Source of the DNA: Pelomonas aquatica | GTDB taxonomy: Bacteria; Pseudomonadota; Gammaproteobacteria; Burkholderiales; Burkholderiaceae_C | Assembly: GCF_026712205.1 (NCBI RefSeq) | Contig: NZ_JAPPUW010000022.1 | Coordinates: forward strand, 1-64,000 | DNA: 64,000 nucleotides | Direction of reading: 5' to 3' | Shown: piece by piece, positions 14,989 to 24,070 of the stretch | Layout of the letters: each line of letters opens with the position of its first letter | Position numbering within the stretch: the first letter of the stretch is position 1 | Program-made: the position numbers and the translations under genes | Notes under the pieces: generated by a model | What the model saw: only the letters and a program-made list of their open reading frames with translations | What the model was told of the DNA's origin: nothing | Database searches by the model: none

Positions 14989-15810
14989 ATGCCCAGCGCG
15001 ACGAACGAAGAACATGAAGTGGACGAAGACGCCGACAACGGCTCCCGAAACAGCACCAGCGTCAGCGGCGTCACGGTCAAGCCGGTCTCCAATGCGATCC
15101 GCATCCTGCGCTATCTGTCGCAGACCGCGGCGCCCGAACGCGCTGCCGATATCGCGCGCCACCTGCAGATCAATCCGAGCACCTGCTTCAACATCCTGCG
15201 CACGCTGGTCGCCGAGGAGGTGGTCGAGTTCAATCCGGTGTTCAAGATGTACACCGTCGGCCTGGGCCTGGCCAAGCTGGCCAACCAGGTGATGACGCAG
15301 GGGCAGCGCATCGAACTGGCCCGCCCGGTGATGGAGGACCTTGCGGCGCGCTACCAGGTCACGATGACGCTGTGGCGCCGCATGGGTCTCGACCGGATCG
15401 TGCTGGTCAGCTCCGTCGTGAGCCCCGCCGCGCTGCGAATCGACATGCCGCCGGGCCAGCGCTTGCCACTGCTGATGGGCGCCAGCGGCCGCCTGTTCAT
15501 CGGCCAACTGGGCTGGAGCGAAGAAGAGACCCGCAAGGAGTTCGAGGGCATCCACTGGTCCCGCCCCCTCTCCTTCGACACCTACTGGCGCGAAGTGAAC
15601 AGGGCCAGGAAGCGCGGCTGGGCCCAGGACGACGGCTACTTCTCCAATGGCATCCTGGCCATCGCCGCCCCGGTCTACGATCCCTCCGGCAGGATTGCGT
15701 TCACGCTGTCCGCCGTGATGATTCGCGGCCACTATGACGACGACGGCTTGGATGCCATCGGGGAGGCGCTCCGCGCCGCCGGCACTGCGCTGACCAAGAC
15801 GCTCTTCTAG
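14989..15810 (+). CDS. IclR-family transcriptional regulator
   Basis: A 273-residue IclR regulator. A variable acidic N-terminus (about 1-25) is followed by the winged HTH (about 28-90: VSNAIRILRYLSQTAAPERAADIARHLQINPSTCFNILRTLVAEEVVEF) and the C-terminal effector domain (about 105-270: VTMTLWRRMGLDRIVLVSS, GQRLPLLMGASGRLFIG). It is divergent from the ferredoxin operon and upstream of the amidohydrolase/acyl-CoA dehydrogenase operon, so it is well placed to control both. DitR of the diterpenoid cluster is also IclR-type. Two TTC-N8-GAA palindromes sit in its promoter. The effector is unknown. Confidence 0.9.
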   Translation: MPSATNEEHEVDEDADNGSRNSTSVSGVTVKPVSNAIRILRYLSQTAAPERAADIARHLQINPSTCFNILRTLVAEEVVEFNPVFKMYTVGLGLAKLANQVMTQGQRIELARPVMEDLAARYQVTMTLWRRMGLDRIVLVSSVVSPAALRIDMPPGQRLPLLMGASGRLFIGQLGWSEEETRKEFEGIHWSRPLSFDTYWREVNRARKRGWAQDDGYFSNGILAIAAPVYDPSGRIAFTLSAVMIRGHYDDDGLDAIGEALRAAGTALTKTLF

Positions 15811-15838
15811 GTACAAACACCAGACAGTGCGCAACTAC

Positions 15839-15863
15839 TGAACAGAGTCATTGATTCTGTTCA
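15839..15863. promoter_or_regulatory. 25-bp palindromic operator, site D (perfect)
   Basis: TGAACAGA-N9-TCTGTTCA: all 8 positions of the half-sites are complementary. This is the best copy of the motif and serves as its reference. It lies 85 bases before the operon starting at 15948. Confidence 0.65.
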
Positions 15864-15947
15864 ATTTAGATCCTATCATCAGCCCCACATCGGAACCGAG
15901 CGCGGCCGCAGTCCGCTTCGGCGCTCACGCAACCCAAGGGGAAGTTG

Positions 15948-17255
15948 ATGAAACTGGAAGACCTGATCCTCGTCAGCGTTGACGATCACGCCATCGAGCC
16001 GCCGAACGCCTTCGAGCGCCACATGCCCGCCAAGTACAAGGGCCGCCACCCGAAGGTCGAGCAGATCAAGGGTCGCGACGTCTGGGTATTCGAGGAGCGC
16101 GCCACCGGCTACATGGGGCTGAACTCCGTCGTAGGCCGGCCGAAGGAGGAGTACGGCATGGAGCCGCTGTCCTACGCCCACATGCGCCGCGGCACCTGGG
16201 ATGTGAAGGCCCGCGTCGACGACATGAACGCCAACGGCGTGCTGGGCTCGCTGTGCTTCCCCACCTTCCCCGGCTTCGCCGGCCAGCGCTTCCAGGGCGT
16301 CGAGGACCGCGGCGTTTCGCTGGCGGCCATCCAGGCCTACAACGACTGGCATCTGCACGACTGGTGCAATGCGGCACCGGGCCGCTTCATCCCGCTGATG
16401 ATGGTGCCGTGGTGGGACATGCAGGCGGCGGCCGCTGAGGTCAAGCGCATGGCTGACCAGGGCGTGCATGCGGTGACGCTGTCGGACAACCCGACCGTGC
16501 ACGGCTACCCCTCCATCCACAACGCCCACTGGGACCCGCTGTGGAAAGCCTGCGCCGACAACAACGTCGTCGTCTGCTGCCACATCGGCACCGGCGCCAA
16601 GGCGGCCCATGCCTCGGATGAATCGCCGATCGATGCCTGGATCACCTCGATGCCGATCTCGATCGCCAACTCGGCGGCCGACTGGATCTGGGCGCCGATG
16701 TGGAAGAAGTTCCCGAAGCTGAAGATGGCTCTGTCTGAAGGCGGCATCGGCTGGATTCCCTACCTGCTGGAACGCGCCGACTTCACCTACAACCATCACC
16801 ACGCCTGGACGAACACCAACTTCGGCGGCAAGAAGCCCAGCGATACTTTCAACAAGCACTTCATCACCTGCTTCATCGAGGACGCCTTCGGCCTGAAAAA
16901 CCTGGACTCGATCAACGTGGACATGGCCTGCTGGGAATGCGACTACCCGCATTCAGACTGCACCTGGCCGCACTCGGCCGAGGTGTTCCAGAAGCAGTCG
17001 GCGCACCTCAGCGACGAGATCATCAACAAGATCACTCACCTGAACGCGATGCGCGAGTTCAGCTACGACCCCTTCAGCATCCTCGGCCGCGAGAACTGCA
17101 CGGTGGGCACTCTGAAGGCACAGGCCAAGCACGTCAGCGTGGAGCCTGCATTGGGCCTGGGCGGCGCCGCGCCGGAGCGCGACCCGAACAAGCCGGTCAC
17201 TTCGGGCGACATCAACCGCATGTTCGCTGCGGCGGACGCGCAGACGGCGCTGTGA
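15948..17255 (+). CDS. Amidohydrolase-2 family protein (metal-dependent hydrolase or decarboxylase)
   Basis: A 435-residue amidohydrolase-2 (PF04909-type) protein. The N-terminal metal site is DDHAIEP (H14; the first His of HxH is Asp), with VVCCHIGTG in the middle and the late ECDYPHSDCTWP motif, whose Asp is the expected metal ligand. Family members include ACMSD-type decarboxylases and C-C or C-O hydrolases. The ATG at 15948 is preferred; a TTG directly precedes it. It leads an operon with acyl-CoA dehydrogenases and a crotonase, joined to the next gene by a GTGA overlap. In steroid and terpenoid clusters similar proteins occur without a settled function. The exact reaction is unknown. Confidence 0.85.
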   Translation: MKLEDLILVSVDDHAIEPPNAFERHMPAKYKGRHPKVEQIKGRDVWVFEERATGYMGLNSVVGRPKEEYGMEPLSYAHMRRGTWDVKARVDDMNANGVLGSLCFPTFPGFAGQRFQGVEDRGVSLAAIQAYNDWHLHDWCNAAPGRFIPLMMVPWWDMQAAAAEVKRMADQGVHAVTLSDNPTVHGYPSIHNAHWDPLWKACADNNVVVCCHIGTGAKAAHASDESPIDAWITSMPISIANSAADWIWAPMWKKFPKLKMALSEGGIGWIPYLLERADFTYNHHHAWTNTNFGGKKPSDTFNKHFITCFIEDAFGLKNLDSINVDMACWECDYPHSDCTWPHSAEVFQKQSAHLSDEIINKITHLNAMREFSYDPFSILGRENCTVGTLKAQAKHVSVEPALGLGGAAPERDPNKPVTSGDINRMFAAADAQTAL

Positions 17256-18406
17256 TCGCCAACGAGTTCCGCTACAGCCGCATCCCCGAGGCGGCCGAGG
17301 CGCAGCGCGAAGAGGTCCGCAGCTTCGTGCGCGAAGCCCTGGCAGACTACCCGCTGGAGCGCCGCGCCGATTCCTGGATGGGCTTCGATGCCGGCTTCAG
17401 CCGCAAGCTGGGAGCTCGGGGCTGGATCGGCATGGCGCTGCCCAGGCGCTACGGCGGCGCCGAGGCCGGCCCCTTTGCCCGCTACGTGGTCATCGAGGAG
17501 TTGCTGGCGGCCGGCGCGCCCGTCTCGGCACACTGGATCGCGGACCGCCAGAGCGGTCCGCTGATCCTGCGCTACGGCAGCGATGCGCAGCGGGACCGCC
17601 ACCTGCCCGCGATCTGCCGCGGCGAGCAGTACTTCTGCATCGGCATGAGCGAGCCGGGATCGGGGTCGGATCTTGCTTCGATCAAGTCGCGCGCCAGGCG
17701 CATCGAGGGCACGGACCGCTGGCTCCTGAACGGCCAGAAGCTCTGGACCACCAATGCCCACAAGTCGCATTTCATGATCGCGCTGGTGCGCACGGCCGAG
17801 CCGACGAAGGCACGCCATGAGGGTATGTCGCAGTTCATCATCGACCTGAGCGCACCCGGCGTGACCATCCGCCCGATCCGCGACCTGGCCGGCAGCGAGC
17901 ATTTCAACGAGGTCTTCTTCGACAACGTAGAACTGGGCCCGGAATCGCTGATCGGCACCGAGGGTCAGGGCTGGGAACAGGTGACTGCCGAACTGGCGTT
18001 CGAGCGCAGCGGGCCGGAACGCTTCCTCAGCAGCATCGCCTTGCTGCACACGCTGATCGATGCCATCGGCCCCGCACCCGACGCGCTGCAAGCCAAGGAG
18101 ATCGGGCGCCTGACGGCGAAGCTGATCGGGCTGCGCACGATGTCGCTGTCCGTCACCGCCCAGCTGGCAGCGGGTGCCAATCCGGCGCTGGCCGCTTCCT
18201 GCGTCAAGGACCTCGGCACCGGCTTCGAGCAGGAATTGCCCGAGATCGCTCAACTGCTGCACGACACGCCACCGAGCACCGCCGGCGGCAGCACCCATGC
18301 CCGCGTGCTCGCGCAACTGACGCAGATGGCGCCATCCTTCTCCCTGCGCGGCGGCACCCGGGAAATCCTGCGCGGCATCATCGCGCGTGGCCTAGGACTG
18401 CGCTGA
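17252..18406 (+). CDS. Acyl-CoA dehydrogenase
   Basis: A 384-residue flavin-dependent acyl-CoA dehydrogenase. It has FCIGMSEPGSGSDLASIKSRA (FAD/substrate loop), WLLNGQKLWTTNAHKSH, and the C-terminal GGTREILRGIIARGLGLR. Where medium-chain enzymes have YEGT with the catalytic Glu there is RGGT, so the base must come from elsewhere. The start is the GTG at 17252, overlapping the previous stop. The next gene encodes a shorter acyl-CoA dehydrogenase-like protein joined by TGATG. Such pairs often form heteromeric enzymes in steroid and terpenoid side-chain oxidation (FadE28/FadE29 type). A heteromer is therefore likely but inferred. Confidence 0.9.
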   Translation: MIANEFRYSRIPEAAEAQREEVRSFVREALADYPLERRADSWMGFDAGFSRKLGARGWIGMALPRRYGGAEAGPFARYVVIEELLAAGAPVSAHWIADRQSGPLILRYGSDAQRDRHLPAICRGEQYFCIGMSEPGSGSDLASIKSRARRIEGTDRWLLNGQKLWTTNAHKSHFMIALVRTAEPTKARHEGMSQFIIDLSAPGVTIRPIRDLAGSEHFNEVFFDNVELGPESLIGTEGQGWEQVTAELAFERSGPERFLSSIALLHTLIDAIGPAPDALQAKEIGRLTAKLIGLRTMSLSVTAQLAAGANPALAASCVKDLGTGFEQELPEIAQLLHDTPPSTAGGSTHARVLAQLTQMAPSFSLRGGTREILRGIIARGLGLR

Positions 18407-19422
18407 TGCGTGAACTTTTCGAATCCACCGTCGAGCGCCTGCTCGCGGACATCTGCACGCCCGAAGCCGTGCTCGCCAGCGAAGGCGGCCAGTGGCCTGC
18501 GGCGCTGTGGGCAGCGGTCGAGGATTCCGGCTTCGCCTTGGCGGCGGCGCCGGAGTCCAGCGGCGGCGCCGGCGCAAGCTGGGACGACCTGTTCCCGGTG
18601 CTTCTCGCCTGCGGCCGGCATTGCGCCCCCCTGCCCTTGCCCGAGGCGATCCTGTGCAACTGGCTGCTGGGCTGCGCGGGCCTGGAGGCCGTGGGCGGCC
18701 CCTTGTCGGTCGCCTTCGACGCCCGACTCACCTGGACCGATGGCAAGCTCAGCGGACGTCTGAGCGGCGTCCCCTGGGGGCGGCATGTCGCGCATGTCGT
18801 GGCCCTGGTCGGCGACAGCGTCGTGTTGCTGGCCACCGCGTCGGCCTCGGCGGTCAACGCAGGCCAGAACATCGCCGGCGAATCCCGCGACGACATGAGC
18901 TTCAGCGATGTCGCACCGATCGCCAGCGCCGCCCGGCCCGCCAGCCTGAGCGCCGACGTCGTGCTGCAAGGCGGCGCACTGCTCCGGGCCGCGCAGACGG
19001 CCGGTGCACTTCAGGCTGTGCTGGCCATGTGCACCCAGCACGCCACCGAGCGGGTGCAGTTCGGCAAGCCGATCGGCAGCTTCCAGGCCATCGGGCACCA
19101 GATCGCTGTGCTGGCGGAACAGGTGGCGCTGGCCACCGTCACCGCGGAGGCGGCCTGCGCCGAATTTGCGCCACTGCGGATTGCTTCCGCAAAGGTGTGC
19201 AGCGCCGAGGCCGCCGGTATCGCCGCGGGCATCGCCCACGCCGTCCACGGCGCCATGGGCTTCACCCACGAGCACCGCCTGCACCTGAGCACACGCCGCC
19301 TCTGGGCCTGGCGCAGCGAGTTCGGTTCGGCGAGCGAGTGGTCGCAACGCATCGGCCGCCTGGCCTGCGTCGGTGGCGCTGCCAAGTTCTGGCCGGCCAT
19401 CACCGCTGGAGAATTCAAATGA
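18406..19422 (+). CDS. Acyl-CoA dehydrogenase-like subunit (short)
   Basis: A 338-residue protein of the acyl-CoA dehydrogenase superfamily, shorter and more divergent in its N-terminal and middle domains than the gene before it. The C-terminal helical domain is best kept: QATERVQFGKPIGSFQAIGHQIA-like motif around 205-225, then GIAHAVHGAMGFTHEHRLHLSTRRLWAWRSEFG. The pattern matches the second subunit of alpha2-beta2 acyl-CoA dehydrogenases, in which each chain supplies part of the FAD site. Its start overlaps the previous stop (TGATG) and its stop overlaps the crotonase ATG. Probably a partner of the 17252 product. Confidence 0.85.
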   Translation: MRELFESTVERLLADICTPEAVLASEGGQWPAALWAAVEDSGFALAAAPESSGGAGASWDDLFPVLLACGRHCAPLPLPEAILCNWLLGCAGLEAVGGPLSVAFDARLTWTDGKLSGRLSGVPWGRHVAHVVALVGDSVVLLATASASAVNAGQNIAGESRDDMSFSDVAPIASAARPASLSADVVLQGGALLRAAQTAGALQAVLAMCTQHATERVQFGKPIGSFQAIGHQIAVLAEQVALATVTAEAACAEFAPLRIASAKVCSAEAAGIAAGIAHAVHGAMGFTHEHRLHLSTRRLWAWRSEFGSASEWSQRIGRLACVGGAAKFWPAITAGEFK

Positions 19423-20234
19423 GCGCTGCCGTCGACAACCCCTTCCTGCTGGTCGAGCGCCACGGCCCGGTCGTACTGGTTCGCATGAACCGCCCCGAGT
19501 CCCGCAATGCCCTGTCTGAGCCGCAGCAGATGCAGGAGTTCGTGGACCTGTGTCACGCCCTGCGCCGCGACCGGGAGGCCAAGGTCCTGGTACTGACCGG
19601 CAATGGCTCGGCCTTCTGCGCCGGTGGCAACGTCAAGGACATGCAGACACGCGGCGGCATCTTCGCCGGCAGCCCCTACGAGGTGCGCAACAGCTATCGC
19701 GACGGCATCCAGCGCATTCCGCTGGCCCTGTACGAACTGGACCTGCCGGTGATCGCGGCCGTCAATGGTCCCGCCATCGGCGCCGGCCTGGACCTGGCCT
19801 GCATGTGCGACATCCGCATCGCTGCGGACAAGGCCCTGTTCGCCGAGAGCTTCGTCAAGCTGGGCATCGTGCCCGGCGATGGCGGCGCCTGGCTGCTGCC
19901 GCGTGTGATCGGCCTCCCCAAGGCCAGCCTGATGGCCTTCACCGGCGACACCATCGACGCGGCCAAGGCCGAGCAATGGGGACTTGTGGCGCAGGTGGTC
20001 CCGGCCGCCGAACTGGAGCAGGAAGCACTCGCGCTGGCCCAGCGCATCGCCGCCAATCCCGCCCACGCGCTGCGCCTGACCAAGCGGCTGCTGCGCGAAG
20101 GCCAGCACATGCGCCTGGACTCGCTGCTGGAGCTCTCGGCCGCCTACCAGGCGCTGGCCCATCACACCGAAGACCATCACGAGTCGGTGAACGCCTTCCT
20201 CGAGAAGCGCCCGGCCCGCTACACAGGAAAGTAG
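19419..20234 (+). CDS. Crotonase-superfamily protein (enoyl-CoA hydratase/isomerase-like)
   Basis: A 271-residue crotonase fold protein: AFCAGGNVKDM (oxyanion-hole loop), VNGPAIGAGLDLACMCDIRIA and ESFVKLGIVPGDGGAWLLPR. The two Glu residues used by classical hydratases are absent: the first position is D125 and the second appears to be F145. D154 within PGDGG may be the working base, as in isomerase or PaaG-like relatives. It could be an isomerase, a ring hydrolase or an atypical hydratase. It sits between two acyl-CoA dehydrogenase genes and is coupled to the one before by ATGA. The N-terminus is clean and the length normal. Confidence 0.85.
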   Translation: MSAAVDNPFLLVERHGPVVLVRMNRPESRNALSEPQQMQEFVDLCHALRRDREAKVLVLTGNGSAFCAGGNVKDMQTRGGIFAGSPYEVRNSYRDGIQRIPLALYELDLPVIAAVNGPAIGAGLDLACMCDIRIAADKALFAESFVKLGIVPGDGGAWLLPRVIGLPKASLMAFTGDTIDAAKAEQWGLVAQVVPAAELEQEALALAQRIAANPAHALRLTKRLLREGQHMRLDSLLELSAAYQALAHHTEDHHESVNAFLEKRPARYTGK

Positions 20235-20239
20235 TCGCC

Positions 20240-21364
20240 ATGCGCCCCGTCTTCCGCGAAGACCACGAACAGTTCCGCGAAACCGTCCGCCGTTTTGTCG
20301 ACAAGGAGATCGTCCCCCACCTGCACGAGTGGGAACACGCCGGCATCGTGCCGATATCGCTCTGGCTCAAGGCGGGCGAGGCGGGCCTGCTGTGCTCCAC
20401 CGTGCCCGAGGAATACGGCGGCTCGGGCGGCGACCTCGGCCACTCGGCCGTGATGATCGAGGAACTGGCCCGCGCCAATGCCACGGCCGTGGGCTTCACC
20501 ACCCATTCGGAGATCGTGGCGCCCTACATCGTTGCCTATGGCAGCGAGGAGCAGAAGCAGCGCTGGCTGCCGCGCATGGTCAGTGGCGAACTGATCGGTG
20601 TGATCGCGATGAGCGAGCCCGGCATCGGCAGCGACCTGCGGGCGATGCGCACGACGGCCCGGCGCGAGGGCGACGACTACATCATCAACGGCCAGAAGAC
20701 CTTCATCACCAACGGCGGCAACGCGGGCCTGATGGTCACGGCCACCAAGCTCGACCCGGCCGACAAAAAGCTGACCTTGGTCTGCGTGGAAGAGGAGCGG
20801 CCCGGCTTCGCCAAAGGCAAGCTGCTGGAGAAGATCGGCCTGAAGGGTCAGGACACCTCCGAATTGTTCTTCGACAACGTGCGCGTGCCGGTCAGCAACC
20901 GCCTGGGCGCCGAGAACGAAGGCTTCAAATACCTCACCCACCAGCTTGCCTGGGAGCGCACGATCATCGGCATCCGCGCCTGCGCCTCGATCGAGGCGCT
21001 GCTGGAGGAAACCATCGCCTACACGCGCGACCGCAAGGTTTTCGGCCAGACGGTGTTCGACTTCCAGAACACCAAGTTCAAGCTGGCCGAGTGCAAGGCG
21101 CAGGCGACGATGCTGCGCGCCTTCGTGGACGACTGCCTCTCCAAGGCCATGCGCGGCGAGCTGACCGCAGAGGTCGGTGCCATGTGCAAGCTGATGGGCT
21201 CCGAGATGCAGGGCAAGGTCCTTGACGAACTGCTTCAACTGCACGGCGGCTACGGCTTCATGAGTGAGTACAAGATCTCGCGGGCCTGGGTCGATGCGCG
21301 GGTGGCGCGGATCTATGGCGGCACCTCCGAGATCATGAAAGAGATCATCAGCCGGTCGCTCTGA
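20240..21364 (+). CDS. Acyl-CoA dehydrogenase, long-chain/isovaleryl-like
   Basis: A 374-residue acyl-CoA dehydrogenase with the full set of motifs: VIAMSEPGIGSDLRAMRTTA, YIINGQKTFITNGGNAG, QLHGGYGFMSEYKISRAWVDARVARIYGGTSEIMKEIISRSL. The late position is IYGGT rather than IYEGT, while QLAWERTIIGIRA carries a Glu at the place used as catalytic base by long-chain and isovaleryl-CoA dehydrogenases. It should therefore be active on a branched or bulky acyl-CoA. AGGAAA precedes the ATG at 20240. It is the third acyl-CoA dehydrogenase-type gene of the operon, pointing to more than one round of beta-oxidation. Confidence 0.92.
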   Translation: MRPVFREDHEQFRETVRRFVDKEIVPHLHEWEHAGIVPISLWLKAGEAGLLCSTVPEEYGGSGGDLGHSAVMIEELARANATAVGFTTHSEIVAPYIVAYGSEEQKQRWLPRMVSGELIGVIAMSEPGIGSDLRAMRTTARREGDDYIINGQKTFITNGGNAGLMVTATKLDPADKKLTLVCVEEERPGFAKGKLLEKIGLKGQDTSELFFDNVRVPVSNRLGAENEGFKYLTHQLAWERTIIGIRACASIEALLEETIAYTRDRKVFGQTVFDFQNTKFKLAECKAQATMLRAFVDDCLSKAMRGELTAEVGAMCKLMGSEMQGKVLDELLQLHGGYGFMSEYKISRAWVDARVARIYGGTSEIMKEIISRSL

Positions 21365-21465
21365 AGACGGCAGCCACGCTGATGATCGCATCGATGCGCC
21401 CCCTATCCCGAGCGCACGGGCTGCCTGCCACGCCAGCTGGCCGCGGCACCAAGGAGACAAGCATC

Positions 21466-22293
21466 ATGACCATCCCATCCATGTCTGACGCCGACTTCCG
21501 CGATCGCTACGGCCCCTGGGCGCTGATCTCCGGCGCCTCCGAAGGCACCGGCGCCGAGTTCGCGCTGCAAGCCGCGGCCAAGGGGCTGAACGTCATCCTG
21601 GTGGCCCGACGCATCGACAAGCTCAACGAACTGGCCGAGCGCATCCGTGCCGAACAGAAGGTCGAAGTCCACACCGTCTCGCTGGATCTCACCGCCGCCG
21701 ATGCCGCAGCCCAACTCCAGCAGGCCGCCGCGGGGCGCGACCTGGGACTGGTCGTCTTCAACGCCGGCGGCGACAGTGTCGGCGGGCCCTTCCTCGACAA
21801 GCCCTACGCCTCCTGGCGCACGCTGACCCAGCGCAACATCGACCTGCTGACCGAGGCCTGCCATGCCTTCGGCACCGCCTTCGCCAAGCGCGGGCGCGGC
21901 GGGCTGATCCTGGTGGGTTCGGAGGCGGCCCTCGGCGGCTGCGGCCGCCTGGCCATCTACACGGCCACCAAGGCCTATGCGATGAACTTCGGCGAAAGCC
22001 TCTGGAAGGAACTGAAGCCGCACGGCGTCGACGTGCTGAACCTGCTGATCGGCGCCACCGACACGCCGAAGCTGCGCACCGTCTTCGCGAAGAACAATCT
22101 CTCGCCCGACCTCGTGCCGCTCACCCCATCGCAGGAAGTCGCCCGCCTGGGCCTGAGCGGCCTCGGCCGCGGCCCGACCCTCGTGCTCAATGCGCTGGAG
22201 GATCTGGACAGCCCGCTGGTGTCCTCCACGATCCGTCGCGAGCGCGTGGAGGTGCAGAGCAAGTTCCTGGACAACTTCTACGGCCCGGCCTGA
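21466..22293 (+). CDS. SDR-family oxidoreductase
   Basis: A 275-residue SDR of the DltE/YqjQ-like type: WALISGASEGTGAEFALQAAAKG, VVFNAGGDSVGGP, and a normal active site SEAALGG...YTATKAYAMNFGESLWKEL. The C-terminus is longer and lacks the usual DGG end. The start at 21466 follows AAGGAGA; the upstream in-frame ATG at 21382 has no site and would give an odd Arg/Pro-rich N-terminus. A 100-base gap separates it from the preceding gene, and its stop overlaps the next ATG (TGATG). Probably oxidises or reduces a hydroxy/keto intermediate. Confidence 0.88.
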   Translation: MTIPSMSDADFRDRYGPWALISGASEGTGAEFALQAAAKGLNVILVARRIDKLNELAERIRAEQKVEVHTVSLDLTAADAAAQLQQAAAGRDLGLVVFNAGGDSVGGPFLDKPYASWRTLTQRNIDLLTEACHAFGTAFAKRGRGGLILVGSEAALGGCGRLAIYTATKAYAMNFGESLWKELKPHGVDVLNLLIGATDTPKLRTVFAKNNLSPDLVPLTPSQEVARLGLSGLGRGPTLVLNALEDLDSPLVSSTIRRERVEVQSKFLDNFYGPA

Positions 22294-23987
22294 TGGGTCT
22301 GGTTGGAGATCAGCAAGCGACGCAGACTCTCGAGACCGATGTCGTCGTCGTCGGTTCTGGCGGCGCCGGCCTGACGGCCGCTACGGTGGCGGCCCGCCAC
22401 GGGCTCCAGGTCTGTCTGGTCGAGAAGACCGCCTTCTTCGGCGGCACGACGGCGCTGTCCGGCGGCGGCATCTGGGTGCCGCGGAGCACGCTGGCGGCGC
22501 AGGCGGGGATCGAGGAAGCGCCGGAGGCTGCCTCGCGCTACATCCACGAGGTCGTCGGCGACAGCCTTCGCGGCGATCTGCTGGACGCCTTCCTCAAAGC
22601 CGCGCCGCGCATGGTGGACTACCTGCACGAGCACACCGCCGTGCGCTTCCGCCTGCAACGCGGCTTCGCCGACTGGCATCCCACCGCCGCGGGTTTCATG
22701 CGCGAAGGCCGGCTGCTCTGCCCGATGGACTACGCCGGTCGCGAACTCGGCCCGCACTTCGCCAGGCTGCGGCCGCCGCTGAACGAATTCAACGCGCCAG
22801 GCGGTCTGATGATCGGCCTGCCCGACATGGGCCACGCCGCAAACATGACGCGCTCGCTGGTCTCGTTCAGGCACATGGCCAAGCTCGGTCTCGCCTACGC
22901 GCGAGACCGCCTGCGCCACCCACGCGGCATGCGTCTGACGATGGGCAATGCGCTGGCCGCGCGCCTCCTGCGCTCGGCCGTCGATGCCGGCGTGAGCCTG
23001 TGGAACCACGCGCCGATGACCGGCCTGCTGACAGAGGGCCGGTCGGTGACCGGCATCACCGTGCTACGCGAGGGCCGGCCGGTGCAGGTGATGGCACGCC
23101 GCGGCGTCGTACTGGCCAGCGGCGGGTTCTCGGCGAACGCCGACATGCGCCGCCGCTACATCCCCTTCGCAGAACACCACGTATCGCTGGTCCCGGAGGG
23201 CAACACGGGCGATGGTCTCAGCAATGCCCAAGCGTGCGGCGGCCGCTTCGACGGCGCCAACCACAGCAACGCGGGCTGGGTCGTGGTCTCGGTGCTGCAC
23301 GAGCCGGACGGCCGCGTGCGCAAGTTCCCGCACCTGTTCCTCGACCGCGGCAAGCCGGGTTGCATCGCCGTCAACAAGGACGGCCGACGCTTCGGCAACG
23401 AGTCGGCCACCAACCTGGTCGAGCCCATGCACCGCAGCGGCTCGGTGCCGGCCCACCTGATCTGCGACGACGCCTTCATCCACCGCTACGGCCTGGGCCT
23501 GGTGCGGCCAGGCGGCTGGGGCCTGAGGCGCCTGGTGGCGGCGGGCTACATCATCAAGGCTGCTTCCATCGAAGCCCTGGCGCAGCGGATCGGCGCGCCA
23601 CCCGAGGCCCTGGCCGCCACGGTGAGCCGCTTCAATGCGCAGGCCGACAGCGGCATCGACCAAGACTTCGCCCGCGGCAAGGACAAGGCCGACCACTTCA
23701 TGGGCGATCCCGGCCACGGGCCCAATCCCTGCCTCGGCGCCATCCGGCGCGGGCCGTTTTACGCGGTGCAGATCTTCCCCGGCGATTCGACGACGACCGT
23801 GGGCCTGCGCGTCGATGCCAGGGCCCGCGTCCTCGATGCTCAGGATCAGCCGATTCCCGGCCTGCATGCGATCGGCCTGGACATGAACTCGCTCTGGCGC
23901 GGGCGGGCGCCCGGCAGCGGCGCCAACAACACGCTGGGCCTCACCTTTGGCTACATCGCTGCACGCACGCTTGCCGGCATGAGCTGA
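22293..23987 (+). CDS. FAD-binding dehydrogenase, 3-ketosteroid delta1-dehydrogenase-like
   Basis: A 564-residue flavoprotein of the fumarate reductase/KstD superfamily. It has the dinucleotide-binding motif VVVVGSGGAGLTAATVAARHG at 17-37 and FFGGTTALSGGGIWVP, typical of KstD-like proteins. A second FAD contact is GVVLASGGFSANADMRRRY, and the C-terminal end reads GLHAIGLDMNSLWRGRAPGSGANNTLGLTFGYIAAR. Members put double bonds into ring ketones such as 3-ketosteroids. Its presence suggests that the pathway includes desaturation of an alicyclic ring. It is the last gene of the 15948 operon, coupled by TGATG to the SDR. The substrate is unknown. Confidence 0.88.
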   Translation: MGLVGDQQATQTLETDVVVVGSGGAGLTAATVAARHGLQVCLVEKTAFFGGTTALSGGGIWVPRSTLAAQAGIEEAPEAASRYIHEVVGDSLRGDLLDAFLKAAPRMVDYLHEHTAVRFRLQRGFADWHPTAAGFMREGRLLCPMDYAGRELGPHFARLRPPLNEFNAPGGLMIGLPDMGHAANMTRSLVSFRHMAKLGLAYARDRLRHPRGMRLTMGNALAARLLRSAVDAGVSLWNHAPMTGLLTEGRSVTGITVLREGRPVQVMARRGVVLASGGFSANADMRRRYIPFAEHHVSLVPEGNTGDGLSNAQACGGRFDGANHSNAGWVVVSVLHEPDGRVRKFPHLFLDRGKPGCIAVNKDGRRFGNESATNLVEPMHRSGSVPAHLICDDAFIHRYGLGLVRPGGWGLRRLVAAGYIIKAASIEALAQRIGAPPEALAATVSRFNAQADSGIDQDFARGKDKADHFMGDPGHGPNPCLGAIRRGPFYAVQIFPGDSTTTVGLRVDARARVLDAQDQPIPGLHAIGLDMNSLWRGRAPGSGANNTLGLTFGYIAARTLAGMS

Positions 23988-24036
23988 TCCGCCGCCCAAA
24001 CTCAGAGTAAACACTTATGTCACTCTGCCTCTATGG

Positions 24037-24061
24037 TTGACACTATTCGCATATCTGTTCA
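24037..24061. promoter_or_regulatory. 25-bp palindromic operator, site E
   Basis: TTGACACT-N9-TCTGTTCA: a perfect right half and a degenerate left half with the ACA core. It ends 9 bases before the ATG at 24071 and overlaps the ribosome-binding region, so a bound repressor would block the 13-gene operon. Confidence 0.5.
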
Positions 24062-24070
24062 GGAACAAAT

